A DNA stretch of 64,000 nucleotides from Paenibacillus sp. FSL H7-0331 (lineage in GTDB: Bacteria > Bacillota > Bacilli > Paenibacillales > NBRC-103111). Under the pieces are notes generated by a model. The model saw nothing but the letters and a program-made list of their open reading frames with translations. It made no database searches and was not told the DNA's origin. The position numbers were made by a program, and so were the translations under genes. The stretch is taken from NCBI RefSeq assembly GCF_001956045.1, contig NZ_MRTH01000001.1, forward strand, positions 534,686 to 598,685. The letters are read 5' to 3'. Position 1 is the first letter of the stretch; each line of letters opens with the position of its first letter. This document shows, piece by piece, positions 24,476 through 33,324 of the stretch.

Positions 24476-25384
24476 TTAAAATACGCCCTCTTCACCCATT
24501 TTTCTTGCCAAATAATTAGCCAGCAGCAGCAGCACACAGCCAATAACGGATTTAAAAAGTCCGGCAGCTGTCGTCAAGCCAAACTGCATCGTACCTAAAC
24601 CAACGCGAAATACATAGGTATCAATAATATCCGCGACGTCATATACGACCGGATTGTACATGACCAGAACCTGCTCGAACCCGGCATCCAGCACATGACC
24701 AAGCCTCAATAACAGCAGCACGATGATCGTCGATCGAATCCCCGGCAAGGAAACATGCCAAATCTGTCTTAGTCTTCCGGCTCCATCGACCGTTGCCGCC
24801 TGAAACAGCTCCTCATTAATCCCAATCAAGGCAGCCAAATAAATAATCGCGCCCCAACCCGCTTCCTTCCACACATCGGAATAGACGAGAATCCAACGGA
24901 ACAGCCGTTCATCAGATAAGAAAAAAACAGGCTGCAGGCCAAGTACTTCCAACGCCTTGTTGACGATACCACTGTTGGGCGACAGCAAATCTACGGCAAT
25001 CCCTCCAATAACGACCCACGAAATGAAGTGAGGCAGGTAGGTAACCGTTTGCACAGCACGCTTGAACCGAACCAGCCTAAGCTCATTTAAGAGCAATGCC
25101 AACAGAATTGGGGCCGGGAATCCGACAATCAGCTTCATCAGGCTGATGTATAACGTGTTGCGCACCACTCTTGGAAATTCATCAAACAAAAACAGCTCGC
25201 GAAAATATTGCAGTCCAACCCATTTGCTGTTCATGACTCCCTGAATGAGGTTGTAGTCTTTAAATGCAATCACAACGCCGTACATCGGGACATATTTGAA
25301 AATAATCAAAAAAAGTAAACCAGGCAGTACCATCAGATAAAGATCCACGTATTTGAACAGGAATCTCTTCGAAACTGCTTTCAT
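24476..25384 (-). CDS. Carbohydrate ABC permease, LplB type
   Basis: A 302-residue protein with six membrane helices; ATG 25384 follows GAGGGGAG. Signatures of the LplB/YteP type are YVPMYGVVIAFKDYNLIQG, the EAA loop ELFQAATVDGAGRLRQIWHV and the C-terminal YLARKMGEEGVF. First gene of the importer operon; 166 bases upstream ends the response regulator gene, whose product is the probable activator. Confidence 0.9.
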   Translation of the reverse strand: MKAVSKRFLFKYVDLYLMVLPGLLFLIIFKYVPMYGVVIAFKDYNLIQGVMNSKWVGLQYFRELFLFDEFPRVVRNTLYISLMKLIVGFPAPILLALLLNELRLVRFKRAVQTVTYLPHFISWVVIGGIAVDLLSPNSGIVNKALEVLGLQPVFFLSDERLFRWILVYSDVWKEAGWGAIIYLAALIGINEELFQAATVDGAGRLRQIWHVSLPGIRSTIIVLLLLRLGHVLDAGFEQVLVMYNPVVYDVADIIDTYVFRVGLGTMQFGLTTAAGLFKSVIGCVLLLLANYLARKMGEEGVF

Positions 25385-25511
25385 CGCTTTCTCCCCTCGC
25401 TGTCTGATCTTGTTTTATTTTTCTACTATAACGTGGTTGACCTATCTTTCGTACCCCAGTTCTAAACCTTTACATGCAACTTTTTTGCGAACAAGTTGAC
25501 TAACGCACAAA

Positions 25512-25535
25512 AAAGCCGGATCGCTTTCCGACTTT
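25512..25535 (-). terminator. Rho-independent terminator after the response regulator
   Basis: AAAG and CGGA pair with TCCG and CTTT around one mismatch; six T follow on the minus strand. It lies 16 bases after the stop at 25551 and separates the regulators from the importer operon. Confidence 0.7.
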
Positions 25536-25550
25536 CCTGTTTGAACACGC

Positions 25551-27149
25551 TCATTTATAAATTTCGCTGGGCTTGACTCCCCAATATTTCTGAAAGCTTT
25601 TGGAAAAATAATTCACATGCTTATATCCCACCTGCTCAGCCGTGTCGTACACCTTAATGCCCTTGGTCAGTAATTCCTTGGCTCTTTCCATACGCAGTCG
25701 AAGTACATAATCGGAAAAGGATTCCCCTGTCACTTCCTTGAAAGTCCGGCTTAAATAGGAATAGCTGATAAACATTTTTTCGGCAACCAGATACAGATTT
25801 AATTCCTCTTCATGCAGCCTTTCCTGAATAAACCCGATTACCTGACTCATTGCAAGCTGCGTGCCGGTTTGCCGCCGTTCGGTTATCGTTTGGCTAATAC
25901 GTGAAGTCATTCGGCGCAGCCATTCACCAACCTGCTCTTTCGATAATAGCTGGTTGAAGTTTTCAAAATCCGCATAATCCTGCTGCAGCGCTTCACGCAG
26001 TGTCCATCCGTGGATATGTATAATCCTTGCCAGCAGACACGTAATTCGCCACAGCATCTCCTTCGCCTCCGTTACAGGCGTATGAGCAGAGAAACCAAGC
26101 TCCATCATCTGTTGAATAAAGGCTTCGCACTTGGTGCGGTCTCCTGTTTCAATAGCAACCTCATATTCCTTCTCCAAATGGCTCATCATCATCCACGAGT
26201 CCTGAATCGAGACCACATCCCTATACGGAATCGCGATTTCATTGCCCAGAATAATCCGCTCCTGCAGAGCCATTCGGCTCTGCTTATAGGCATTGGCGAG
26301 CAGCTGTTTATCGGCCACCAGAGGCCCTATACCTGCACTCGCCGTCAGCTTGAGACAGTCCTTAACCGTCCCGAGCAGCCCGCTAATGAGCGGATTCACC
26401 CGCCCGTACAACGTATCATCCCGCTCTTCATCCGGCCATATGAAGACCACAGCGGTCATGCCGTCATCATCCTGCAATACCACACATTCCTGATCAGCCA
26501 GCACATCGCTCGCAATTGTAGCAAGCAAAAATTGTACCAGTGATCGATCCTGTACCTGAAAGCGGCCGTTGTCCTCTGAGATGGGGTCCATGTCGAATAT
26601 GATGGGCAAATATTTGCGGGCATCCAGGGCTAACAGAAGATCCCGGCCTCTTTTCTCGATCTCCCATATGGAATAGCGCCCATTCAACCAATTTTTATAA
26701 AACATCTTTTGCAAATCCGGCAGCTGCTCATTCCACTTGGCTTCAAGCGTGGCTATGTTGTGCTTCTCGTTAATTTCCCGCTCCCTGACTGCCTTGGCAT
26801 CCAGTACCGTTCGCATAATGAGCTCGTTCTCCGCCGGCTTGACCAAATACTGGAACACGCCATGTTCGATGCTTTCCCGCGCGTATTCAAAATCGTCATA
26901 ACCGGTTAAAATAATGACCTTAATAAGCGGGAATTTCTGTTTAAGCCATTTGGCCAGCTCAAGTCCGCTCATCAAGGGCATCTGAATATCCGTGAGCACG
27001 ATATCAATATGATCCTTTTGCAAAATGGTTAAAGCTTCCCTGCTGCTGCCGACGGCCGCGACCAGCTCCACTTGATTGTCTGCCCATTCGATCCCTTCCG
27101 CAATCCGCTCCCTGACATGATGCTCATCCTCAACGATTAACAGTTTCAT
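25551..27149 (-). CDS. Response regulator, YesN type (receiver plus AraC DNA-binding domain)
   Basis: A 532-residue regulator. Residues 1-120 are the receiver with phospho-acceptor Asp in DIVLTDIQMP and the Lys of YLVKPAE. A 300-residue middle region follows, and residues about 430-532 are two AraC helix-turn-helix motifs (LYLVAEKMFISYSYLSRTFK and VYDTAEQVGYKHVNYFSKSF). Its start overlaps the kinase stop by four bases. The pair presumably senses an extracellular sugar and activates the importer operon that begins at 25384 just downstream. Confidence 0.92.
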   Translation of the reverse strand: MKLLIVEDEHHVRERIAEGIEWADNQVELVAAVGSSREALTILQKDHIDIVLTDIQMPLMSGLELAKWLKQKFPLIKVIILTGYDDFEYARESIEHGVFQYLVKPAENELIMRTVLDAKAVREREINEKHNIATLEAKWNEQLPDLQKMFYKNWLNGRYSIWEIEKRGRDLLLALDARKYLPIIFDMDPISEDNGRFQVQDRSLVQFLLATIASDVLADQECVVLQDDDGMTAVVFIWPDEERDDTLYGRVNPLISGLLGTVKDCLKLTASAGIGPLVADKQLLANAYKQSRMALQERIILGNEIAIPYRDVVSIQDSWMMMSHLEKEYEVAIETGDRTKCEAFIQQMMELGFSAHTPVTEAKEMLWRITCLLARIIHIHGWTLREALQQDYADFENFNQLLSKEQVGEWLRRMTSRISQTITERRQTGTQLAMSQVIGFIQERLHEEELNLYLVAEKMFISYSYLSRTFKEVTGESFSDYVLRLRMERAKELLTKGIKVYDTAEQVGYKHVNYFSKSFQKYWGVKPSEIYK

Positions 27150-28876
27150 GTGTGTCCTTCCTTTCCCATTGGCAAAATCAATGTTACTTTCGTACCTTTG
27201 CCTTCTTGGCTGTCGATTAACAAATCAGCGTCACCGCCATAATACAGCTTGACCCGTGACTTCACATTTTTCAATCCATAATAGAGACTTGTTGGTTTAT
27301 CTGGAGAGCTCATATACGATTTGCTCGTGATTTTGTCGATTTCCATGATAATTTCCTGCAGCCTGTCTTCGGGGATTCCGACTCCCGTATCCTCCACCTC
27401 GACATATAACCTGTCTTCTACAATTCGCGAGCGAATGCATAAGTAACCCTCATTGGGGCTTTGTTCCAGCCCATGGATGATCGAGTTCTCCACAATGGGC
27501 TGTAGAAGCAATTTCAGGATCTGAAGCTCCTTCGTTGCCTCATCCAGCTCGATTTCCACGGTGAAATGATCCTTGCGGATTTGCTGTACACGCATATAAT
27601 ACATCAGATGCTGAACCGTCTCCGCCAATGTGAAGGAGTCTCTGCCTTTTCCCAGACTTACACGAAAAAAACGAGCCAGATTAATGACCATTTCGCTTAT
27701 TTCCGGAATACGTTTGCTTGAAGCAACCGAATAGATCGAATCCAGTGTATTATACAGAAAATGCGGATTAATCTGCGACTGCAGTAAGCTGAATTCGGCC
27801 TTGGCCAGCCGCAGCTCCTTTTCATAATCATCCTCAATCATTTTACGCTGTGCAGCCGCCATTCGATTGAAGCCATTCATCACAAAGCCGAACTCATCCT
27901 TCCTCTGATGTACGACCTCGAAAGCCAGATTCCCGCTGCTGAATTGTTTAAAGGCACTTGATAGCTGCTGCAGAGGTTTTGAAATGCTGCTGTACACGAG
28001 CCATGCAATCCATATCGCTAGCATAATACTGATAGCTGTAATCAAATAAGTAAATTGTTGAAGATTATGAGATAACTTGAATACCTCCTTCCTCGGCTGC
28101 TCCAGACGCATCGACCATTCACCCTTTTTTACGGTAATCGAAAAAGGCTCCTCCTTATGCAAGTTTTCCGAATTTGGATTGGTCTCGAGTACAAATCCGT
28201 CGTTGTAGAGCAGCGTAATGTTCATATTGATGGAGGTTTGCAGATTTTGGATGATTTTTTGAAAGGATCGCTTGTCTACAGCCAGCACCATCACATTCGG
28301 TTCTTGCGTGCTGCTGAGCACATCCAGCAGACGCATATAATAAATCATATCCTCACTCATATACAGCGACGGATTGCGACTTTCCCTGGTCGGCACGTAC
28401 ACTACCAGCCCACCGCTCCCTTTAATCGTTTGCTGAAACCAATAATCCTTTTTCACATCAGGCCATTTGATCCCCCCCTTCAGTGTGGAGACTCCGTTAC
28501 CGCTTTCACCATGAATGATAAAAGCATCCTTGATCGCTCCATTCACATTCGTCAGTGCAGTCAGCTGCTGCTGAACGGTATGGATGCCATACAAATGGTC
28601 CGGGCTTAAAGGATTCTCGATTCCTTTCCAGATATCGACGATGTTGGGATTGGACGCAATCAGCAGTGTTTGCTGATCCATGTTTTGGGTTAACTGATCG
28701 ATATACTCCAGCGTAGTTAGCAGAGCCCCTTTGGTTCGGTCACTAATTTGCTCATTCATAATGCTTTGCGAATAATAATTGGCAAATATACTGACGCTCA
28801 CGAGCGGCAGCAGGATCAACAGGAACGTCAGCGTCAGCTTCGTCTGCATCGAATTCAATCTCGAAAAGCTTCTCAT
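27146..28876 (-). CDS. Sensor histidine kinase, YesM type
   Basis: A 576-residue membrane kinase: first helix about 14-36, extracellular sensor about 37-280, second helix about 283-305, HAMP to about 360, His_kinase region with SQINPHFLYNTLDSIYSVAS (phosphorylated His) and a HATPase domain with LLLQPIVENSIIHGLEQ (N box) and VEDTGVGIPE (G box). ATG 28876 follows AGAGGAG and overlaps the AraC gene upstream by four bases. It should phosphorylate the response regulator encoded downstream. Confidence 0.92.
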   Translation of the reverse strand: MRSFSRLNSMQTKLTLTFLLILLPLVSVSIFANYYSQSIMNEQISDRTKGALLTTLEYIDQLTQNMDQQTLLIASNPNIVDIWKGIENPLSPDHLYGIHTVQQQLTALTNVNGAIKDAFIIHGESGNGVSTLKGGIKWPDVKKDYWFQQTIKGSGGLVVYVPTRESRNPSLYMSEDMIYYMRLLDVLSSTQEPNVMVLAVDKRSFQKIIQNLQTSINMNITLLYNDGFVLETNPNSENLHKEEPFSITVKKGEWSMRLEQPRKEVFKLSHNLQQFTYLITAISIMLAIWIAWLVYSSISKPLQQLSSAFKQFSSGNLAFEVVHQRKDEFGFVMNGFNRMAAAQRKMIEDDYEKELRLAKAEFSLLQSQINPHFLYNTLDSIYSVASSKRIPEISEMVINLARFFRVSLGKGRDSFTLAETVQHLMYYMRVQQIRKDHFTVEIELDEATKELQILKLLLQPIVENSIIHGLEQSPNEGYLCIRSRIVEDRLYVEVEDTGVGIPEDRLQEIIMEIDKITSKSYMSSPDKPTSLYYGLKNVKSRVKLYYGGDADLLIDSQEGKGTKVTLILPMGKEGHT

Positions 28877-29679
28877 GCCCGCTCCTCTTTCCGCTGTCCG
28901 ATCGCTTGATGTCCGGTATGATTGGAGGGGGGATGTCCGGTGATTTTCTTATACATCCGGTTAAAATAGGATTGGTCGCAATAGCCGAGCTGATCAGCAA
29001 CCTGCCCAATCGTCATCGGCGAATTCAGCAGCAAATCGCGAGCGGCATACACACGCACCTGGTGCAAATAATCGATTGGGGTCTGTCCGGTCACCTCGCG
29101 GAATATTCGTGTCACATAATTAGGAGTCCGGTCAACGAGCTGTGACAGCTCTTCAAGACGAATTTGTCCGCGGTAGCTGTCGAGAATATACTGCTGAATC
29201 GTCGCCACCATGGACAGCTTTTTCAACGGTAAGTCTGCATGATCCGCTTCCCTTGCTGCGATACCGAGCAGTTCCAGCACGATGCCCGTACAGATCAGCT
29301 CGTAATGCGGCAGCTTGCCAAGCCACTGCTGCAGCAGCAGTGAGAAGCGCTGCTTCATATATTCATGATTCCGGGTATGCAGCAGCAGATACGGCTTGTG
29401 TGCAAGCAGCGGAATCGTGGTGGGATCAGCTGCATCCGAGGATACGAACAAAAATGCAAATTTTTGATGCATTTGAATACCATCCCCGATACCTGCACGA
29501 AGTGTGCCTTTGGGAATAAACAGAACATCCCCTTTTGTAAGCGGTATATCCTGATGGTTCAGGCGATAGGTCAATTGACCACTGACCACATAGATGAAAA
29601 TATGGGCTTCCGTGATCTCCTCTGCCTTTCTCCATTCAGGACCAACTTCCTCCAGAAGAACGGATTTTAATTCAATCAT
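28873..29679 (-). CDS. AraC-family regulator with cupin domain, coupled to a two-component system
   Basis: A 268-residue regulator: cupin-like N-terminal part (YVVSGQLTYRLNHQDIPLTKGDVLFIPKG) and C-terminal AraC motifs (IRLEELSQLVDRTPNYVTRIFR and IGQVADQLGYCDQSYFNRMYKK). It is first in a three-gene unit in which each gene overlaps the next by four bases (AraC, kinase, response regulator). It is divergent from the amidohydrolase/Rieske pair at 29845, which it may also control. Confidence 0.88.
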   Translation of the reverse strand: MIELKSVLLEEVGPEWRKAEEITEAHIFIYVVSGQLTYRLNHQDIPLTKGDVLFIPKGTLRAGIGDGIQMHQKFAFLFVSSDAADPTTIPLLAHKPYLLLHTRNHEYMKQRFSLLLQQWLGKLPHYELICTGIVLELLGIAAREADHADLPLKKLSMVATIQQYILDSYRGQIRLEELSQLVDRTPNYVTRIFREVTGQTPIDYLHQVRVYAARDLLLNSPMTIGQVADQLGYCDQSYFNRMYKKITGHPPSNHTGHQAIGQRKEERA

Positions 29680-29844
29680 TGCGGCTTCACCTCATTTACA
29701 TGTCGTTTTGCTCATTCGTCCCCCCCATTATAGTCAGTAATCATCGAATTGTCCAAATAATAATTGTTTTGTTTATCGCAAGCAGCAGCTTATTTTTTTA
29801 TACTGAACTAGAAATCAATCAGCCGTTGTGAAAGGAATGACGAT

Positions 29845-30906
29845 ATGAAGCTTCCAGCCCAAATCATTGATTGCGACGTTCATCATGCACTGAAGAGCCA
29901 TATGGATCTCGTGCCTTACTTGAAAGAGCCATGGAAAAGCAGAGTTATCAAATTCGGTATACAGGGCGGCGGTGGCACGTATACTTCGCCTATTGGCGTA
30001 CAGCGTAAGGATGCTTATGCGGATGATGGCCGGGACGCAGCAGCCTATCCCGAGCTCGTTATGGAGCATCTGGTCGACGCTTACCATATGGATTATGCAA
30101 TACTTAGCGGCAGCACCTATGCCATGTCCATTCATCCCGATGCCGATTATGCCACGGCTATTGTGGCGGCCTATAATGACTACTTGATTGATCATTGGCT
30201 CCCGAATCATCCAAAGCTTAAAGGCTCCATGACCGTCGCCACACAAGACCCTCTGCAGGCAGCCCGGGAAATCGATCGGATTGGACCACATCCCGATATC
30301 GTTCAGGTCATACTCATTAGCGCTACACACATCCCCTATGGAAACCGTTACTATCATCCGATTTATGAAGCGGCAGAGAGGCATGGGCTGCCTGTGGCCA
30401 TCCATCCGGGATCCGAAGGAAGCGGCATTTCCAATCCGCCTACTGCGGCGGGTTATGTGAGCAACTATTTCCAGTGGCACACCTGCTTATCACAAAATTT
30501 CATGGCTCAGCTTGTTAGCATTGTGCTGGAAGGTGTGTTCGAGAAATTCCCACGCTTAAAATTTGTACTCGTAGAAGGCGGAGTAGCCTGGCTTCCCCAT
30601 TTGATGTGGCGAATGGATAAAAACTTCAAAGCGCTGCGCGCAACCACTCCATGGTTGAAGAAGATGCCCAGCCAGTACATCCGTGATCATTGTTATTTGA
30701 CCACACAGCCGATTGAAGAGCCAGATAATCCCAAGCATTTGCAGCAAATATTTGAAATGATGGATGCAGAGAATATTCTATTATTTTCCAGTGATTTCCC
30801 TCATTGGGATTTTGACGACCCTTTTATGATCATGAAAGGTCTGTCCGCTGAAGCGAAGCACAAGATTTTTTACGAAAATGCCCGTCAGCTGTACCAGCTT
30901 AAATAG
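29845..30906 (+). CDS. Amidohydrolase-family metal-dependent enzyme (ACMSD-like fold)
   Basis: A 353-residue TIM-barrel protein; ATG 29845 follows AAAGGAATG. The metal motif on strand 1 reads IDCDVHH, the His of strand 5 is in VAIHPGSEGSG, and the catalytic Asp is in LFSSDFPHWDFDDP. This arrangement is that of the amidohydrolase-2 family, which holds decarboxylases such as ACMSD as well as hydrolases. The next gene (53 bases on) is a Rieske ferredoxin, so an aromatic or heterocyclic substrate is a reasonable inference; nothing in the sequence fixes it. Confidence 0.85.
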   Translation: MKLPAQIIDCDVHHALKSHMDLVPYLKEPWKSRVIKFGIQGGGGTYTSPIGVQRKDAYADDGRDAAAYPELVMEHLVDAYHMDYAILSGSTYAMSIHPDADYATAIVAAYNDYLIDHWLPNHPKLKGSMTVATQDPLQAAREIDRIGPHPDIVQVILISATHIPYGNRYYHPIYEAAERHGLPVAIHPGSEGSGISNPPTAAGYVSNYFQWHTCLSQNFMAQLVSIVLEGVFEKFPRLKFVLVEGGVAWLPHLMWRMDKNFKALRATTPWLKKMPSQYIRDHCYLTTQPIEEPDNPKHLQQIFEMMDAENILLFSSDFPHWDFDDPFMIMKGLSAEAKHKIFYENARQLYQLK

Positions 30907-30959
30907 GAGTAGATGCTTTCGATGTGAGTTTTCTGCGAAAACTTTAAGGAGGTTCCCAC

Positions 30960-31313
30960 ATGGCCGTTTATTATATTGCTGAAGCCGTTGACATTCCGCC
31001 AGGGAGTCACAAAGTGGTGGAGGTATCCGGTCGATCGATCGGTGTTTACAATATTAAAGGGGAGTTTTACGCCATTCACAATTATTGTCCTCATGAGGGT
31101 GCGCCTTTGTGCAGGGGTGACGTTTGTGGAACAACACTGGATTCCGGCGTATATGAATTTATATATGGAAGAGATCAGGAGATCGTCCGCTGTCCGTGGC
31201 ACGGCTGGGAATTTGATATCAAGACCGGAAAGTCGCTATTTAATGACAAAACGCGTACCCGAAGCTATACAACACAAGTAGACGAAGGTAAGGTCGGAGT
31301 TGTTATTGGCTAA
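30960..31313 (+). CDS. Rieske [2Fe-2S] ferredoxin-like protein
   Basis: A 117-residue protein after TAAGGAGG. The Rieske ligands are complete: Cys43 and His45 in NYCPHEGAPL, Cys78 and His81 in VRCPWHGWEFD, with the usual spacing. The whole protein is one Rieske domain, so it is an electron carrier or a small assembly subunit rather than an oxygenase alpha subunit. No ring-hydroxylating oxygenase or reductase is encoded in the window; the partner may be the amidohydrolase, the PhyH oxygenase or an enzyme elsewhere. Confidence 0.9.
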   Translation: MAVYYIAEAVDIPPGSHKVVEVSGRSIGVYNIKGEFYAIHNYCPHEGAPLCRGDVCGTTLDSGVYEFIYGRDQEIVRCPWHGWEFDIKTGKSLFNDKTRTRSYTTQVDEGKVGVVIG

Positions 31314-31381
31314 GCTCCAGTGTATACCCGTTGCCTGTCTACGACAGACAATAGACCGATTTGCGAATGTTATCATATAAA

Positions 31382-31409
31382 AGCCGCCGGAGCTGATGCT
31401 CAGGCGGCT
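31382..31409. terminator. Probable terminator between convergent Rieske and propeller genes
   Basis: AGCCGCC / GGCGGCT forms a perfect 7-base stem with a 14-base loop, followed on the minus strand by TTTTATAT. On the plus strand the T run is poor, so it mainly serves the gene ending at 31449. Confidence 0.65.
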
Positions 31410-31448
31410 ACTGCTCGTAGATGATAATGCTGTGATCCTTTTTCAGGT

Positions 31449-32354
31449 TCACTTCGGCCAATGCCACTCCACAAGATCATCACTCCATGCGATTCCAATA
31501 CAAGCGTGGGTATCGAAGATAACCTGCTCATCCTCCGGGCCACTCCCATGGAAAAACATCAGGAATTTACCGATGCCTGCAACGTTTCGGCAATCCAGGA
31601 CGAACCCCGCAGTAATCCTGCCCTTCGCCCATTCCCATTCCTGCTGCCCCAAGGTCAGTACTGGCTGTTGGTGTGTCCAGCTTTTCAAATCCCATGACCG
31701 CATGATCCCGATACCGTTCTCCGGAGAGTGAAACATCACATATTCATTGCGTTCATTCAAAATACAGACGTTTTCCCCCGCGCGCTCATGCCCATAATAA
31801 GTCCATTTCTCTAAATCGCAGGAGTACGAGAGACTAACGCCATTTTGCTTGTAAAAGCACCACCATTTGCCCGATTCATCCTTGTCTTCAATCAAATAAG
31901 GATCGATCATCCGGCCCATTTGCTCCACAGGAATCTCCGAGCCTTTCAAGAGCATAAGTTCAGGAGCTGTCCATTGCACCAGATCCTTACTTTCCATTTT
32001 CCATATTCTGGATGAATCGTTGCCATATTTCTCGCCATTTGGCCTTGGATAAGTTTGCAGACACATCACCCAACGATCTTCGTAACGAATCACATTACCA
32101 GGACTGGAATAATTCAAGCTGCGGTCTCTCGGTGTCAATTTTCTCGGCTCGCTCCAAGATAACAAATCGCGGCTTTCACTCGTCGCTGTAAACATGTATA
32201 TACGTCCATCCGCCTCTGTTTCCGTCAGCGTAAAAAACAATCGAAATACACCCTCATGATACAAAGCAGCCGGGTCGCGATAAGCGATCCGGCTATTGCC
32301 TTGCAGCAGTACAGGTGATGGAATATCGCCCAATCTCAAGACAGTAAATTTCAT
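31449..32354 (-). CDS. Five-bladed beta-propeller glycosidase-like protein (GH43/GH32 superfamily)
   Basis: A 301-residue protein without signal peptide. Repeated blade patterns such as YRDPAALYHEGVFRLFFTL, VIRYEDRWVMCLQTY and MIDPYLIEDKDESGKWWCFY, with Asp in the first and fourth blades, match the GH43/GH32 fold used for arabinan, xylan or fructan oligomers. I cannot place all three acidic catalytic residues with certainty. It is last in the operon of importer genes and a second GH43-like enzyme, so it probably trims imported oligosaccharides in the cytoplasm. Confidence 0.7.
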   Translation of the reverse strand: MKFTVLRLGDIPSPVLLQGNSRIAYRDPAALYHEGVFRLFFTLTETEADGRIYMFTATSESRDLLSWSEPRKLTPRDRSLNYSSPGNVIRYEDRWVMCLQTYPRPNGEKYGNDSSRIWKMESKDLVQWTAPELMLLKGSEIPVEQMGRMIDPYLIEDKDESGKWWCFYKQNGVSLSYSCDLEKWTYYGHERAGENVCILNERNEYVMFHSPENGIGIMRSWDLKSWTHQQPVLTLGQQEWEWAKGRITAGFVLDCRNVAGIGKFLMFFHGSGPEDEQVIFDTHACIGIAWSDDLVEWHWPK

Positions 32355-32415
32355 CCCTCCGTAAAACAGCTAACTTCTTAATCGTTTCGAACATTGGGCA
32401 GCTAATTCAAGCTTG

Positions 32416-33312
32416 TCACAGCTCCGAACGGGATTCCTTGATAGGGCGAATTTGTCCGTTCTGATCAAATTCAATTCGAAGCGTACCCGGCCTTTCCTTG
32501 AACGGAGCACTGTCATTATTGCCAAAAAATGTGCTCCACCACTGACCCCATTTATCCTGAAAAATCATATTATGCCCACCATGCGGAATAGCTACATATC
32601 GGTCGCCATAAGGACCATACAGCTTATCGGAGCTTGCTGCAAAGCAGTGATAATCACCATCCACAAAATCCGCTCCAACCAGATGGTAACGTCCCCCAGC
32701 TTTGAACAGAAACGTTCCTTCGAAACCGACATGCTCGGCATTGGCGGGGCTTAGAAGCCGCAGCTCCTCTGCCAATGCCGTCATATCTTCATTCATTCTC
32801 GCCATCTTACCGTTATCACATAAGAAGTATACCTGACCGTCATCATCCTGAAAGAGTGAGGCATCAATATGCGGACTGAGCGGTGCATCCACCTTGATGT
32901 TATCCACATAAGGCCCTTCCGCCTTGCCGCTAATGCTTCGCAGCAGTCCATTGCCAAGTCTCGGAATACTGTAGGTAAGCCAGAAGGTGCCTTTGAGAAA
33001 GTGAATCTCGGGTGCCCAGAGCGGGCGGAACGGCGCACCGTCCCGTTGCTGGATCTCCTTTTGCCAGGTCCCGTCCCGATCCACGTTCCAAACTGACGTC
33101 CGTTTGCGCGGTTTGGTAATGAGCGGCTCCCAGTGCTCCAAATCTGATGATTTCCACAGCTGGATGTCTCCCGTGACCGCCCACCAATCGGGGGCACCCG
33201 TCGTACCTGTCAGGTAATACACACCATCGCCTCCGAGACAAATGGACGTATCGCGAAGCGGGTAGTCAAACAAGGGTGCCAGATGCTGCGGCAGCTCGGG
33301 ATATTGGATCAT
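32416..33312 (-). CDS. Glycoside hydrolase family 43-like enzyme
   Basis: A 298-residue beta-propeller without signal peptide. LRDTSICLGGDGVYYLTGT (candidate base Asp), HIDASLFQDDDGQVYFLCD (pKa-modulating Asp) and GFEGTFLFKAGGRYHL (candidate acid Glu) match the catalytic triad order of GH43. Substrate may be an arabinose- or xylose-containing oligomer. It starts 12 bases after the binding-protein gene and is clearly in the same operon as the importer and the second propeller gene. Confidence 0.82.
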   Translation of the reverse strand: MIQYPELPQHLAPLFDYPLRDTSICLGGDGVYYLTGTTGAPDWWAVTGDIQLWKSSDLEHWEPLITKPRKRTSVWNVDRDGTWQKEIQQRDGAPFRPLWAPEIHFLKGTFWLTYSIPRLGNGLLRSISGKAEGPYVDNIKVDAPLSPHIDASLFQDDDGQVYFLCDNGKMARMNEDMTALAEELRLLSPANAEHVGFEGTFLFKAGGRYHLVGADFVDGDYHCFAASSDKLYGPYGDRYVAIPHGGHNMIFQDKWGQWWSTFFGNNDSAPFKERPGTLRIEFDQNGQIRPIKESRSEL

Positions 33313-33324
33313 GTTTTCAGCTCC

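Noticed and set aside
25440..25500. Third copy of the 18-base element upstream of the LplB-type gene
   Set aside because: Only a short AAAAGTTG match is shared, in the opposite orientation; too weak to call.
30960..31313. Rieske protein as subunit of an aromatic ring-hydroxylating oxygenase
   Set aside because: At 117 residues it has no catalytic mononuclear iron domain, and no oxygenase gene is in the window; only a ferredoxin role is supported.
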